DNA of 64,000 nt from Gleimia hominis (GTDB lineage Bacteria > Actinomycetota > Actinomycetes > Actinomycetales > Actinomycetaceae), in assembly GCF_002871945.2 (NCBI RefSeq), contig NZ_CP126963.1, forward strand, positions 434,001 through 498,000. Reading direction: 5' to 3'. Of the stretch, positions 55,656-64,000 are shown piece after piece. The notes beneath the pieces are model-generated. The model was not told the DNA's origin and ran no database searches. It was given only the letters and a program-made list of their open reading frames with translations. The position numbers were made by a program, and so were the translations under genes. Each line of letters opens with the position of its first letter. The first letter of the stretch is position 1.

Positions 55656-55736
55656 GACAGTTCGCTCATGCGGCGCGTTAACCGAGGCCGCGCGGTAGAA
55701 TACGAGTGAGTCAACGAAAGGGTAGTTTAGCGCCGA

Positions 55737-56747
55737 ATGACCGCGAACAGCACAGAAGAAGATCTGAACGTCAGTGACGTAGTTACCATTCCGGAGCAAG
55801 TGGAGCCCGTGCGCGTCCTCGGGACGGCCGATCAAGTGTTACGCACCCTTCAGACCGGGTTTCCGCAAGTGTCTATCTCTTCCCTTGGCCACGAGATTAC
55901 TGTGCGCGGGCCCGCAGCTGACGTGTCGACTGTGGCAGACCTCGTGCGCGAACTTATTTCTGTCGCACAAACCGGGCAGCATTTGGATGCGGCGACAGTG
56001 CAGACCGCGATTGATTTACTGCAAGGCAGTGGGACGGTGGCGAATACTGAAGCGATTTTGACGGTTAAGGACCATCAGATCCGCGCGAAAACCGATGGGC
56101 AGCAGCGGTATGTGAACATGATTGAGCGGTCCACAGTCGTGTTTGGCATTGGCCCTGCTGGCACTGGGAAGACGTATTTGGCGATGGCGATGGCGGTGAA
56201 CGCGTTGCTAACCGGTCAGGTGCGGCGCATTGTCTTGACGCGTCCAGCGGTTGAAGCTGGGGAGTCCCTCGGGTTCCTTCCAGGCACTCTCACCGAAAAA
56301 ATCGACCCGTATTTACGTCCCCTTTACGACGCATTGGGGGACATGGTGGATTCTGAGGCTCTGCCCCGCCTGATCGCTTCCGGCACCATTGAAGTCGCGC
56401 CGCTCGCGTACATGCGTGGCCGCACCCTAAATGATGCGTTCATTATTTTAGATGAGGCACAAAACACGACCGCGTCGCAAATGAAAATGTTCCTTACGCG
56501 ACTTGGGTTCGGGTCGAAAGTGGTGGTGACTGGGGATGCGACGCAAGTGGATCTACCCGGTTCGGTCCGCTCTGGATTAGCGACTGCGAGGGATATTCTG
56601 GATGGCATCGAGGGAATCGAGTTTTGCCAGTTGACGTCCGCGGACGTGGTGCGCCACCGGCTCGTGTCACAGATTATCGACGCGTACGATAGGTGGAGTG
56701 AAGAAAACCCGCAGCCAGTTAACCACAACAGGAGCCGCCGCAGATGA
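55737..56747 (+). CDS. phoH: PhoH-like ATPase
   Basis: Cytosolic P-loop ATPase of the PhoH family, probably acting in RNA metabolism. The 336 residues begin with a KH-like part ([20 protein letters not shown]), then Walker [12 protein letters not shown] near residue 143, Walker [10 protein letters not shown], and the [11 protein letters not shown] motif. The ybeY start overlaps its end by an ATGA. The phoH-ybeY pair is a conserved unit, linking it to ribosome maturation and rRNA processing. Confidence 0.95.
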   Translation: MTANSTEEDLNVSDVVTIPEQVEPVRVLGTADQVLRTLQTGFPQVSISSLGHEITVRGPAADVSTVADLVRELISVAQTGQHLDAATVQTAIDLLQGSGTVANTEAILTVKDHQIRAKTDGQQRYVNMIERSTVVFGIGPAGTGKTYLAMAMAVNALLTGQVRRIVLTRPAVEAGESLGFLPGTLTEKIDPYLRPLYDALGDMVDSEALPRLIASGTIEVAPLAYMRGRTLNDAFIILDEAQNTTASQMKMFLTRLGFGSKVVVTGDATQVDLPGSVRSGLATARDILDGIEGIEFCQLTSADVVRHRLVSQIIDAYDRWSEENPQPVNHNRSRRR

Positions 56748-57196
56748 GCATTGACGTTGCTAACGAAACTGAAGTTCCCATCGAACTGGAAGACTTCACG
56801 CGCGTTGCGGAATACGTGCTGACGCAAATGCACGTTTCTACCGAGGCGGAACTGTCGATCCTGTTCATTGACCCCGATCCGATGGCGGACCTGCATGAAC
56901 GCTGGCTAGACCTGGAGGGACCCACGGACGTGATGAGTTTCCCGATGGACGAGTTACGTCCCGGCACAGCGCAAAAACCTACCCCACCGGGCACGCTCGG
57001 GGACATCGTGGTGTGCCCACAAGTTGCAGCGCAGCAAGCGTTGAGCGCGGGCCATTCGTCAATGGAAGAAATGTTGCTGCTGACTGTTCACGGGATCTTA
57101 CACCTTCTTGGATACGACCACGCAACCAAAGCAGAAGAAGCTGAAATGTTCGGTCTGCAACGCCACCTGCTGCTCACGTTCTTGGCCCAGAGGTAA
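56744..57196 (+). CDS. ybeY: Endoribonuclease YbeY (rRNA maturation factor)
   Basis: Zinc-dependent single-strand RNase acting on the 3' end of 16S rRNA and in ribosome quality control. The 150 residues include the conserved Arg-containing helix and the zinc motif [11 protein letters not shown], with three His in HxxxHxxxxxH spacing. The [10 protein letters not shown] segment is also diagnostic. It overlaps phoH by four bases and is followed three bases later by the corC-like gene. Confidence 0.96.
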   Translation: MSIDVANETEVPIELEDFTRVAEYVLTQMHVSTEAELSILFIDPDPMADLHERWLDLEGPTDVMSFPMDELRPGTAQKPTPPGTLGDIVVCPQVAAQQALSAGHSSMEEMLLLTVHGILHLLGYDHATKAEEAEMFGLQRHLLLTFLAQR

Positions 57197-57199
57197 CGC

Positions 57200-58489
57200 G
57201 TGACACTCCCAGTGGGCTTCCTTGTAGCTGGAAGCGTGGTGATGCTGTGGCTGGCCGGAGTGCTCGTCGCAGTCGAAACCGCACTCGGTAGCCTCACCCG
57301 CGCCGCGATCGAAGACCTAATCGAAGAAGGCCGAAAGAAAGCGCGCCGCCTCGACCAGGTTTTTGAACACCGCCGCCGCGCCATGCTCGCCGCCCGGGCG
57401 GTGCGTATCGGAGTGCAAATGGTGGTTGCAGCTGCGGTCACTCTAGTGATTGCGGCAACCGGTTGGTACTGGTGGGTGGTTCTGCTCGGGTCGATTTTCT
57501 TAAACTGGATCCTCACCTACTTGCTGGTGTCGTTGCTTCCACAGGCGATTGGCTACCGCCGGCCCGCCTCAGTGGCCCTTTCTGCCACCGGCTTGCTTGA
57601 ACTGCTGCTGCGCGCCTCCCACCTGCTCGACCCCGTGTTTACACTCGTTAAGAACCGGATCCCACCCGCCGCGCAGACCGACGCGCAAGTGCGGGCGGCG
57701 ATGACTGAACAGATGCGGGAAGTTGTCGACGAAGTGGGGGACCCGGACGGGTTCGAAGCCGAGGACCGGCAAATGATGCGCAACGTGTTCCAACTTGGCC
57801 ACACGTACGTGCGGGAAGTGATGGTGCCCCGCACGGACATGATCACCATTAACGCGGATACAAGTGTGGATAAGGCGCTCGGACTATTTGTGCGCTCCGG
57901 ATTCTCACGCATTCCCGTTATCGGGGATGACATTGATGACGTCGTGGGCATCCTGTACTTCAAAGACGTGGTGTCGAAAATGCGTTCGCGTCGCGTAGAC
58001 GTCACCCGAGCCGTGCGCGATGTGTGCCGCCCACCCCACTTCGTAGTGGAAATGAAACGCGCGGACGACGAACTGCGCCTCATGCAAAAAGAACGCGTCC
58101 ACATGGTACTGGTGGTCGACGAATACGGTGGAATCGCGGGCCTGCTCACGATTGAGGATTTGATTGAGGAAATCGTGGGGGAGGTGCGTGATGAGCACGA
58201 CCGGTTCGAGGTGGAACCGCAGCAGCTGGAACCGGGCGTGTGGCGGATTTCGACCCGACTTGGGTTAGATGAGTTGGGGGAGCTGCTCGGGATGGAACTA
58301 GAGGATGAGGACGTGGACTCCGTCGGTGGACTACTAGCGAAAACCTTGGGTAAGGTACCATTGCCGGGGGCGTGTGCGACTGCCCTGGGGGTGGAGATGG
58401 TCGCGGATGAAGCAGTGGGGCGCAGACGCCAAGTTCGGACTGTGGTGGCTAGAAAAATGGAGGACGAGACCAGTGAACTTTCCCAGTGA
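57200..58489 (+). CDS. CNNM/CorC-like membrane transporter or regulator (hemolysin family)
   Basis: Member of the CNNM/CorC/HlyC family, linked to magnesium and cobalt efflux in other bacteria. The 429 residues show an N-terminal DUF21 membrane domain with three to four segments (about 1-135), two CBS domains (TYVREVMVPRTDM; FSRIPVIGDDIDDVVG; MVLVVDEYGGIAGLLTIEDL), and a C-terminal CorC/HlyC transporter-associated domain. GTG start. The name hemolysin is historical. The era start overlaps its end by 17 bases. Confidence 0.92.
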   Translation: MTLPVGFLVAGSVVMLWLAGVLVAVETALGSLTRAAIEDLIEEGRKKARRLDQVFEHRRRAMLAARAVRIGVQMVVAAAVTLVIAATGWYWWVVLLGSIFLNWILTYLLVSLLPQAIGYRRPASVALSATGLLELLLRASHLLDPVFTLVKNRIPPAAQTDAQVRAAMTEQMREVVDEVGDPDGFEAEDRQMMRNVFQLGHTYVREVMVPRTDMITINADTSVDKALGLFVRSGFSRIPVIGDDIDDVVGILYFKDVVSKMRSRRVDVTRAVRDVCRPPHFVVEMKRADDELRLMQKERVHMVLVVDEYGGIAGLLTIEDLIEEIVGEVRDEHDRFEVEPQQLEPGVWRISTRLGLDELGELLGMELEDEDVDSVGGLLAKTLGKVPLPGACATALGVEMVADEAVGRRRQVRTVVARKMEDETSELSQ

Positions 58490-59450
58490 TGACGAGTTAA
58501 TGGACGGGCCACAGGCCGACGTGGAGCCACTAATCGCGAACTATCCCGAAGGGTTCCGGGCGGGTTTCGTTGCGATTGTGGGCCGGCCTAATGTGGGGAA
58601 ATCTACGCTTACGAACGCGCTGGTGGGGAGCAAGGTGGCGATCACGTCGCGGCGGCCCGAAACGACGCGCCGGTCAATCCGCGGGGTGGTGCAGGGCGAG
58701 AACTACCAGGTGGTGCTGGTGGACACTCCCGGCTACCACCGGCCCAGAACCCTGCTGGGGCAGCGGTTGAACTCGATGGTGCGGGATTCAGTGGGGCAAG
58801 TTGATGCAGTACTTTTTTGCCTGCCGTGTGACCAGCGGGTGGGGCCGGGCGATGATTTTATTGCCCGCCAACTGCGCGGTCTAAAAGTACCGGTAATCGC
58901 CGTGGCAACCAAGATGGATGCGGTGACGCAAGAGCGGGTGATGAAACACCTGGTAGCGATCGACAAGTTGGGGGACTGGGAGCAGATCGTGCCCGTCTCG
59001 GCCGCTACCGGTGAGCAGGTGGACCATTTGAAAGACGTAGTTGCGTCTTATTTGCCGCCGTCCCCGCCCCTGTACCCGCTGGATGCGGAGTCGGACGAGT
59101 CCGATGAGGCACTTATCGCCGAGTATGTGCGGGAAGCGGCGTTAGAAGAGATTCGTGAGGAACTGCCGCACTCACTGGCAGTTTCGGTGGAAGAAATTAT
59201 TGAGCGGAAGAAAAAACCGGGGCAGAACTACCCGCCGATGTTGGACGTGCACGTGAACGTGTACGTGGAGCGGGATTCACAAAAGGCGATCATCATTGGT
59301 ACCGGTGGCACCCGCATAAAGCGCATTGGCATGAAAGCGCGGCGAGAAGTTGAGAAACTGCTTGGCCGGCGGATCTATCTGGACCTGCATGTGCGTACCG
59401 CTAAGGATTGGCAGTCGGATCCGAAGATGCTAGATCGGTTCGGTTTCTGA
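58473..59450 (+). CDS. era: GTPase Era
   Basis: Essential GTPase that binds the 3' end of 16S rRNA during 30S assembly. I choose GTG 58473, with GGAGG nine bases upstream inside the preceding gene. The 325 residues hold G1 GRPNVGKST, G2 in TTRRSIRG, G3 DTPGYH, G4 ATKMD, and a C-terminal KH domain with GTGGTRIKRIGMKAR. It follows phoH-ybeY-corC and precedes recO, the classic order. All point to coordinated ribosome biogenesis. Confidence 0.96.
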   Translation: MNFPSDDELMDGPQADVEPLIANYPEGFRAGFVAIVGRPNVGKSTLTNALVGSKVAITSRRPETTRRSIRGVVQGENYQVVLVDTPGYHRPRTLLGQRLNSMVRDSVGQVDAVLFCLPCDQRVGPGDDFIARQLRGLKVPVIAVATKMDAVTQERVMKHLVAIDKLGDWEQIVPVSAATGEQVDHLKDVVASYLPPSPPLYPLDAESDESDEALIAEYVREAALEEIREELPHSLAVSVEEIIERKKKPGQNYPPMLDVHVNVYVERDSQKAIIIGTGGTRIKRIGMKARREVEKLLGRRIYLDLHVRTAKDWQSDPKMLDRFGF

Positions 59451-59453
59451 CAG

Positions 59454-60188
59454 GTGCGGACGTATCGCGATGAGGGGATAGTGCTGCGCACCCACAAGCT
59501 TGGGGAAGCGGATCGCATTATTACTGTACTCACGCGGTATTCGGGGCTTAAACGCGTAGTTGCGAAGGGTGTGCGGCGCACGAAGTCTAAGTTTGGGGCG
59601 CGGTTGGAGCCGTTCACGGTGGTGGACGCGCAGTTTTACGCGGGGCGGAGTTTGGACACGCTCACGCAGGTGCAGACGCTGCGTCCGTACGGGATGCGGA
59701 TTGCCCGCGACCATTATTTGTACGCGTGCGCAAACGTGATGGTGGAAGCCGCGGAGAAGCTCAGTGAGGACGATCAGAGCCCGCAGATGTACCTGCTCTT
59801 GCTGGGGGCGTTGCATGCGTTAGCGTTTCGCCGGCACGACGCGGACTTGGTGATGAACTCGTTTTTATTGCGGGCGTTCGCCCTGTCTGGTTGGGCGCCT
59901 TCGTTTTACAATTGCGCGGTGTGCGGCCGGCCAGGCCCGGCCAGTGGTTTCAGTGTCGAAGCGGGGGGTGCGGTGTGTGAAAACTGCCGTCCTCCGGGTT
60001 CTTTAGCCCCGTCGCTTGAGGCGCTGGCCCTGCTTGGGGATTTGATTTCTGGTGATTGGGCGCGGGCGGATGAGGCTCCGCGGGGCCCGCGGCGGGAGTC
60101 CGCTGGGTTAGTTAACGCGTGGGTGCAGTACCATTTGGAAAGGCGGTTGAAATCTATGGATGTGCTCCGCCGGTTACGGGAGGTTTGA
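59454..60188 (+). CDS. recO: DNA repair protein RecO
   Basis: Recombination mediator that works with RecR to load RecA and anneal DNA. GTG start three bases after era. The 244 residues have the N-terminal OB fold (VRTYRDEGIVLRTHKLGEAD, VRRTKSKFGARLEPF) and a helical C-domain with a zinc site made of two CxxC pairs (CAVC and CENC). The uppS gene starts six bases after its stop. Confidence 0.95.
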   Translation: MRTYRDEGIVLRTHKLGEADRIITVLTRYSGLKRVVAKGVRRTKSKFGARLEPFTVVDAQFYAGRSLDTLTQVQTLRPYGMRIARDHYLYACANVMVEAAEKLSEDDQSPQMYLLLLGALHALAFRRHDADLVMNSFLLRAFALSGWAPSFYNCAVCGRPGPASGFSVEAGGAVCENCRPPGSLAPSLEALALLGDLISGDWARADEAPRGPRRESAGLVNAWVQYHLERRLKSMDVLRRLREV

Positions 60189-60193
60189 TTCAC

Positions 60194-60997
60194 GTGGCAG
60201 ACAGCGCGCAAACTGATGAGCCAGCAGCGGAAGAGAATCGGGTAATTGCCCCGTTTGAGGGTGATTTGCAGCCCCCGCATTTGGATGCGCCCGCGCGGCA
60301 CGTGGCGATCATCATGGATGGCAATGGCCGGTGGGCGAACGCGCGTGGCCTGCCGCGCACGGAGGGGCACAAATGCGGGGAGATTGCCCTCATGAACACG
60401 ATCGCGGGGGCGGTTGAAGCGGGGGTTAAACATTTGACGGTGTACGCGTTTTCTACGGAAAACTGGAACCGTTCGCCCAGTGAAGTGCGGTTCCTAATGG
60501 GGTATTCACGCAACGTCATCCGCCGCCGCGCCGCACAGTTGCACGAGTGGGGCGTGCGGATTAACTGGTGGGGGCGCCGACCTCGGTTGTGGCGGTCGGT
60601 GATTCGTGAACTGGAGGCGGCACACGCGTTAACGCAACACAATGACCGGTTGGATTTCAACATGGCCATTAATTATGGTGGGCGCGCGGAGATTGCGGAT
60701 GCGGCCCAGAGAATCGCGCGGGAGGTTCAGCGGGGAACGTTGAAACCGCGGGGGATAACGGAGGACGTGTTCGCCTCCCGCTTGTACGCCCCTGATGCGC
60801 CGGATGTGGACTTGCTGATCAGAACTAGTGGTGAGCAGCGGCTTTCGAACTTCCTCTTGTGGCAGTGCGCGTACGCGGAATTCATTTTTAATCCCACTCC
60901 CTGGCCCGCGTATGGACGCCGTGAGTTGTGGGATGATTTATTAGCGTTTGAGGGACGCGACCGGCGCTTCGGTGGCGCTGTGGACAAAGTGAACTGA
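60194..60997 (+). CDS. uppS: Polyprenyl diphosphate synthase (UPP synthase family)
   Basis: Cis-prenyltransferase making the C50-C55 lipid carrier for cell-wall synthesis. I choose GTG 60194, with GGGAGG nine bases upstream; the longer frame overlaps recO. The 267 residues contain the catalytic HVAIIMDGNGRWA near residue 37, the RIRTSGE-type motif (LIRTSGEQRLSNFLLWQ) and the FNPTPWPAY end. It closes the hrcA-to-uppS gene block. Confidence 0.96.
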   Translation: MADSAQTDEPAAEENRVIAPFEGDLQPPHLDAPARHVAIIMDGNGRWANARGLPRTEGHKCGEIALMNTIAGAVEAGVKHLTVYAFSTENWNRSPSEVRFLMGYSRNVIRRRAAQLHEWGVRINWWGRRPRLWRSVIRELEAAHALTQHNDRLDFNMAINYGGRAEIADAAQRIAREVQRGTLKPRGITEDVFASRLYAPDAPDVDLLIRTSGEQRLSNFLLWQCAYAEFIFNPTPWPAYGRRELWDDLLAFEGRDRRFGGAVDKVN

Positions 60998-61015
60998 ACG
61001 ACCGTCGCGCGCGGC

Positions 61016-61516
61016 TTATGCGCGGCGGCGTTTTACCATCCAGTAGATGCTCAGGGCTGCGACGAGGAACGTGAATGGGATCAGCACCCAGTACTTGCCG
61101 CTGGCTGCCGCCTGTCCGGCGCTGAACAGGCCAGTGAAAACCGCGGCGTACAGTAACCCCCACGCGATGTAGCCTGGGATTGCGCACAGCGTGTACGAAA
61201 ACCACCGCATCCGCAGCACTCCGGCGCCCAAGTGGATGACGGTTTGCAATCCGATCGTTAAGAACGACAGGGGAATAATCACTAGGCCCCAGCGGTCTAC
61301 CGCGTCGACCCCCCGTTGGGTAGAAGCGGACTGTAGTTTGCCCTGCAGGCGCCGCACCCAGGGACGCTGGGAGTACTTAGCGGTAGACAGGAACCCGCTG
61401 GTCACCAGGCGTGCCAGCCAGTACGTTGATTGGGAACGCAAAAACACCACGATCACCAGGAACGCTGTTAGCGCCCAGAAACCAGATTGACTGATGAACG
61501 AGGGAACACCGGGCAT
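61016..61516 (-). CDS. DedA/VTT-like small membrane protein
   Basis: 166-residue membrane protein with about four hydrophobic segments. The middle part (LVIIPLSFLTIGLQTVIHLG, then GVLRMRWFSYTLCAIPGYI) matches the SNARE-associated (VTT/DedA) fold in shape, with the re-entrant loop and a following Arg. It starts 11 bases after the zur-like gene, so it is probably the last gene of the znu-zur transcript. DedA proteins affect membrane potential or lipid flipping; a zinc link is only suggested by position. Confidence 0.75.
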   Translation of the reverse strand: MPGVPSFISQSGFWALTAFLVIVVFLRSQSTYWLARLVTSGFLSTAKYSQRPWVRRLQGKLQSASTQRGVDAVDRWGLVIIPLSFLTIGLQTVIHLGAGVLRMRWFSYTLCAIPGYIAWGLLYAAVFTGLFSAGQAAASGKYWVLIPFTFLVAALSIYWMVKRRRA

Positions 61517-61527
61517 GGGAGAGCTTT

Positions 61528-61941
61528 CTATCTATCCGCTATTTCTTTCTGACAACTAGAGCATAGACCAAAAATTTCCAACGAGTGCTGCAGATCCGTG
61601 AACCCCTCTTTCTGCCCCAACTCCTGGAACCAAGACTCCAGCGGATCCACCTCAATCTCCACACTGCGGTGGCACCGCCTGCAGATCAGGTGGTGGTGGT
61701 GTCCTTTCGTGTCGCACTGCCGATACAGTGCCTCCCCGTCGGGCGTCATGAGCACGTCCACGTCGTCTTCATCCGCTAGCGCCCTCAAGTTTCGGTAAAC
61801 CGTAGCTAAACCGATTCGGGAACCAGACTGCGCCAGGTCCTCATGAATCTGCTGGGCAGAACGGAACTCGCTGGAAGAACGTAACTCATCCATCACGGCT
61901 TGCCGTTGACGCGTGTGCCGGCGAACGGGGGTAGTACTCAT
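61528..61941 (-). CDS. zur: Fur-family regulator, probably zinc-responsive Zur
   Basis: Metal-dependent repressor. I choose ATG 61941 (MSTTPVRRHTRQR), with AGGAAGAGG upstream. The 137 residues hold the winged-helix DNA-binding domain (SGSRIGLATVYRNLRALAD), the His-rich region KGHHHHLICRRCH, and two CxxC zinc sites (CRRC and CSSC). The gene follows the znuABC-type genes at 69 bases on the same strand, so Zur rather than Fur is the likely role. Its target would be the znu promoter beyond the window. Confidence 0.9.
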   Translation of the reverse strand: MSTTPVRRHTRQRQAVMDELRSSSEFRSAQQIHEDLAQSGSRIGLATVYRNLRALADEDDVDVLMTPDGEALYRQCDTKGHHHHLICRRCHRSVEIEVDPLESWFQELGQKEGFTDLQHSLEIFGLCSSCQKEIADR

Positions 61942-62010
61942 AAGACCTCTTCCTAACTGATCCAAGGGGCGGCTAACGCGGTGGGCACGCTAAGCGCCCG
62001 TCAGACCAGT

Positions 62011-62901
62011 CTACCGATTTTGTCGCAAACGGCTCGCGGCCGACCGGGCGATGAGGCCGAGGGCGTAAATCCCGATCGCTAAAACCACGATGGTAGCGCC
62101 CGGGGAAATGTCTAGCACGTACGTTATGAACAGGCCGCACACGCAAGTGGCGACCCCGACGAGAATGCCGCCCACGAGCGTGGCTTTAAACGAGCGGGCG
62201 AACAGCTGCGCGATCGCTACCGGAACGATCATTATGGCGGAAACCAGTAGTGACCCCACGACGCGCATCGAAATCGCGACCGTGAACGCAGCCAAAAGTG
62301 CTATCGCGATAGATAATGCGGCGGTGGGTAATCCGGTTGACCGCGCGAACTCTTCGTCGGAACACACCGCGTACAGCGCGGGAGTGAGGGTGATTGCAAC
62401 GAGGAAAATCACGAGCGCGAGCACGCCGATAGTCCAAATGTCCGTGTTCGTAACCGTGGCGATAGAGCCAAAGAGGTACGCGTTCAGTTGTGCTGACGTG
62501 CCACCTGCGAGTCCAATTAGCAGCACCCCACCGGCGATCCCACCGTAGAACAGCATCGCGAGGGCCACGTCTGAGGAGGTGCGCCCAGTTAGGCGGATGA
62601 CTTCCAGTAAAACCGCGCCCACCACGGACACTGCGAGCGCCCCGGGGATGGCGAGTGATTCGGGGGAGGTGAGGTTCAGCCACGAACCCACGAGCCAGCC
62701 CAGCGCCACCCCGGTGAGTGCGACATGTCCGATGCCGTCCCCGAGCATAGCGAGACGTTTATGCACCAGGAACGTGCCAACAATGGGGGCGCTGATCCCA
62801 ACGAGTACTGCGGCAATCAGTGAACGCAGCATCAGGGGAGAGGCCAGCATGACGCTGAGGTCTTCGAAACCGGTTGTGAAACCCAAAACTGTGGGGAGCA
62901 C
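62011..62901 (-). CDS. znuB: Metal ABC transporter permease (ZnuB-like)
   Basis: ABC-3-family permease for zinc or manganese. The 296 residues have about eight membrane segments and the family signature around DGIGHVALTGVALGW near residue 55 and VVGSLLVSAIMIVPVAIAQL near residue 215. The start GTG directly follows the TGA of the ATPase gene (TGAGTG), so the two are translated together. Zinc is favoured over manganese because a Zur-like regulator follows. Confidence 0.93.
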   Translation of the reverse strand: MLPTVLGFTTGFEDLSVMLASPLMLRSLIAAVLVGISAPIVGTFLVHKRLAMLGDGIGHVALTGVALGWLVGSWLNLTSPESLAIPGALAVSVVGAVLLEVIRLTGRTSSDVALAMLFYGGIAGGVLLIGLAGGTSAQLNAYLFGSIATVTNTDIWTIGVLALVIFLVAITLTPALYAVCSDEEFARSTGLPTAALSIAIALLAAFTVAISMRVVGSLLVSAIMIVPVAIAQLFARSFKATLVGGILVGVATCVCGLFITYVLDISPGATIVVLAIGIYALGLIARSAASRLRQNR

Positions 62902-63651
62902 TCAGCGGCCCTCCTGGTAGTTAGACATGACGGTGTGGGGCACGTGGGGAGAATCGTGGTGATGCACGGGGGTGCTGGGTCGGGTCCGGCCGTCGTAGTC
63001 GATGTGTCCAGAAGCGATGTTGACGCACCGGTCGAGGTGCGCCGCTAGGGGCCCGAGTTCGTGTAGGACAGTCACGATGGTGCAGCCGCGTGCTTTGAGG
63101 TCCTCCACTAGGTCCGCGAGGGTTTGCTGACTGTGCGCATCGATGCCCGCGAGCGGCTCGTCCATAATCAACACCTGTGGGTCGCGCACGATCGCGCGGG
63201 CGATGAGCACGCGGCGGCGTTGCCCGCCTGACAGTTGGGATACGGGGACTCCCTGGTGGGAGCGCAGCCCCACGGTATCCAGCGCGTTTTGCGCCCGGGT
63301 TTTTGACCCGCGAGGCCACCACAACTGGTGTTTACCGAGCGTGCCGGTGCGCACTACCTCTAGGGCCGAAGAGATAACTCCGCCCGAGAGGCTACTGACT
63401 TGCGGGACGTACCCAACTTGTGGCCAGGGAACGTGGTTACCGGTGACCTCGTGGCCGAGGAGCTTCAGGGATCCAGCGCGGATTTGAGCGCTTTTGAACA
63501 GGGCGCGGATCAGCGTGGATTTGCCGGAACCATTTGCACCGGTGATCGCCACACACTGCCCGAGGGGCACAGTGAGGTCGATGCCGTGCAAAATCACTCC
63601 CGCATCGTAGCCCACGTCGAGTGCGTGTGCTTCCAGGGCGTTTACTGGCAT
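62902..63651 (-). CDS. znuC: Metal ABC transporter ATP-binding protein (ZnuC-like)
   Basis: ATPase of the metal importer. The 249 residues show Walker A GANGSGKST near residue 40, the Q-loop, signature LSGGQRRRV, and Walker B VLIMDEPLAGID. The C-terminal tail has a His-rich stretch (VHHHDSPHVPH) that could sense or hold zinc. The start overlaps the substrate-binding gene by ten bases. Confidence 0.93.
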   Translation of the reverse strand: MPVNALEAHALDVGYDAGVILHGIDLTVPLGQCVAITGANGSGKSTLIRALFKSAQIRAGSLKLLGHEVTGNHVPWPQVGYVPQVSSLSGGVISSALEVVRTGTLGKHQLWWPRGSKTRAQNALDTVGLRSHQGVPVSQLSGGQRRRVLIARAIVRDPQVLIMDEPLAGIDAHSQQTLADLVEDLKARGCTIVTVLHELGPLAAHLDRCVNIASGHIDYDGRTRPSTPVHHHDSPHVPHTVMSNYQEGR

Positions 63652-64000
63652 TCTAAGCCGGCCTGCAGTACCTCAATATTTTTCTTCATCACGCTCAAGT
63701 AATCCTCACCGTCTTTAGGCTGGTTCTCTAACGGATCAAGCGTAGTTGTTTTTACACCCAAATCGTTAGCTAGCACTTTAATTACTTTAGGTGATATCGC
63801 GATTTCCGTGTAGAGGGTGGTTGTCCCCGTCTCTTTCACGATCTTTGCGATTTCATTTAGCCGCGCAGGCGAGGGCGCTACTTCCGGTTCAATCCCAGAC
63901 ACCCCAATCTGTTTTAACCCAGTTTTTTGCGCGAGGTAACCGAACGCCTCATGCGAGACAATAAAGTTTTCGCGCTTGCAGGATTTGAATGAACTCGTCA
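63642..64000 (-). CDS. znuA: Metal ABC transporter substrate-binding protein (ZnuA-like), 5' end cut
   Basis: C-terminal part of a periplasmic/lipoprotein-type zinc-binding protein. The frame is open to the window edge, so the N-terminus and signal are missing; about 118 residues are visible. The SHEAFGYLAQKTGL segment carries the conserved metal-ligand His. GVSGIEPEVAPSPARLNEI is the family signature, and the Glu in TLYTEIAIS is typical of ZnuA/AdcA. It is the first visible gene of the znuA-znuC-znuB-zur-dedA row. Confidence 0.92.
   Translation of the reverse strand, partial: TSSFKSCKRENFIVSHEAFGYLAQKTGLKQIGVSGIEPEVAPSPARLNEIAKIVKETGTTTLYTEIAISPKVIKVLANDLGVKTTTLDPLENQPKDGEDYLSVMKKNIEVLQAGLECQ

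Overview
The window is chromosomal DNA from a high-GC Gram-positive bacterium (Actinomycetota). The evidence is the content and order of housekeeping blocks: comEA-comEC-holA-rpsT-lepA-hemW; hrcA-dnaJ-rsmE-phoH-ybeY-corC-era-recO-uppS; tig-clpP1-clpP2-clpX. It is supported by actinobacterial families (Nei1-type glycosylase, DUF3097-like protein), frequent GTG/TTG starts and a moderately high GC content. An Actinomycetaceae-like host is my guess, but the sequence alone does not prove it. I see no rRNA, prophage, insertion sequence or CRISPR array. Both window ends cut genes: leuS on the left and a zinc-uptake lipoprotein-type gene on the right.

Layout. 0-8 kb: leuS, a frameshifted alpha-amylase-family gene, a DNA glycosylase, an acetyltransferase, and cysE/cysK for cysteine synthesis. 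8-14.6 kb: YigZ-like protein, rpmF, a divergent GIY-YIG-like protein of unknown role, ettA, a second SSB, orn, tRNA-Arg, tesB. 14.7-18 kb: malQ flanked by PTS EIIB and EIIA pieces that lack a membrane EIIC. 18-24.2 kb: two large zinc peptidases (pepN, M13/PepO), then two exported proteins, one shifted out of frame in a short A tract at its start codon. 24.6-34.5 kb: tRNA-Gly and tRNA-Pro, a TauE/SafE permease, an SDR enzyme, the tig-clp proteostasis block, chorismate mutase, an AEC transporter and an acyl-CoA synthetase. 34.5-40.7 kb: valS, trpA, trpB with a tryptophan-rich leader ORF, and proC. 40.8-51.6 kb: DNA uptake genes, holA, rpsT, two unknown membrane proteins, lepA, trmB, hemW. 51.7-64 kb: DUF3097-like protein, the heat-shock block with a CIRCE operator, ribosome and cell-envelope genes, and a zinc-uptake znu/zur cluster with a DedA-like gene.

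The most unusual features are these. (1) At least eight intergenic gaps carry short imperfect tandem repeats, each with its own sequence. In three cases the repeat copies the last codons or stop region of the adjacent gene (holA, trpA, proC). (2) The secreted-protein pair at 22.8-24.2 kb combines an A-tract frameshift at the start codon, a protein that looks like a beta-pore-former, and 21-bp-spaced direct repeats upstream. (3) TrpA lacks the two residues equivalent to E. coli Glu49 and Asp60, next to an isolated trpBA pair with a Trp-rich leader. All family assignments come from reading motifs; no database search was run.
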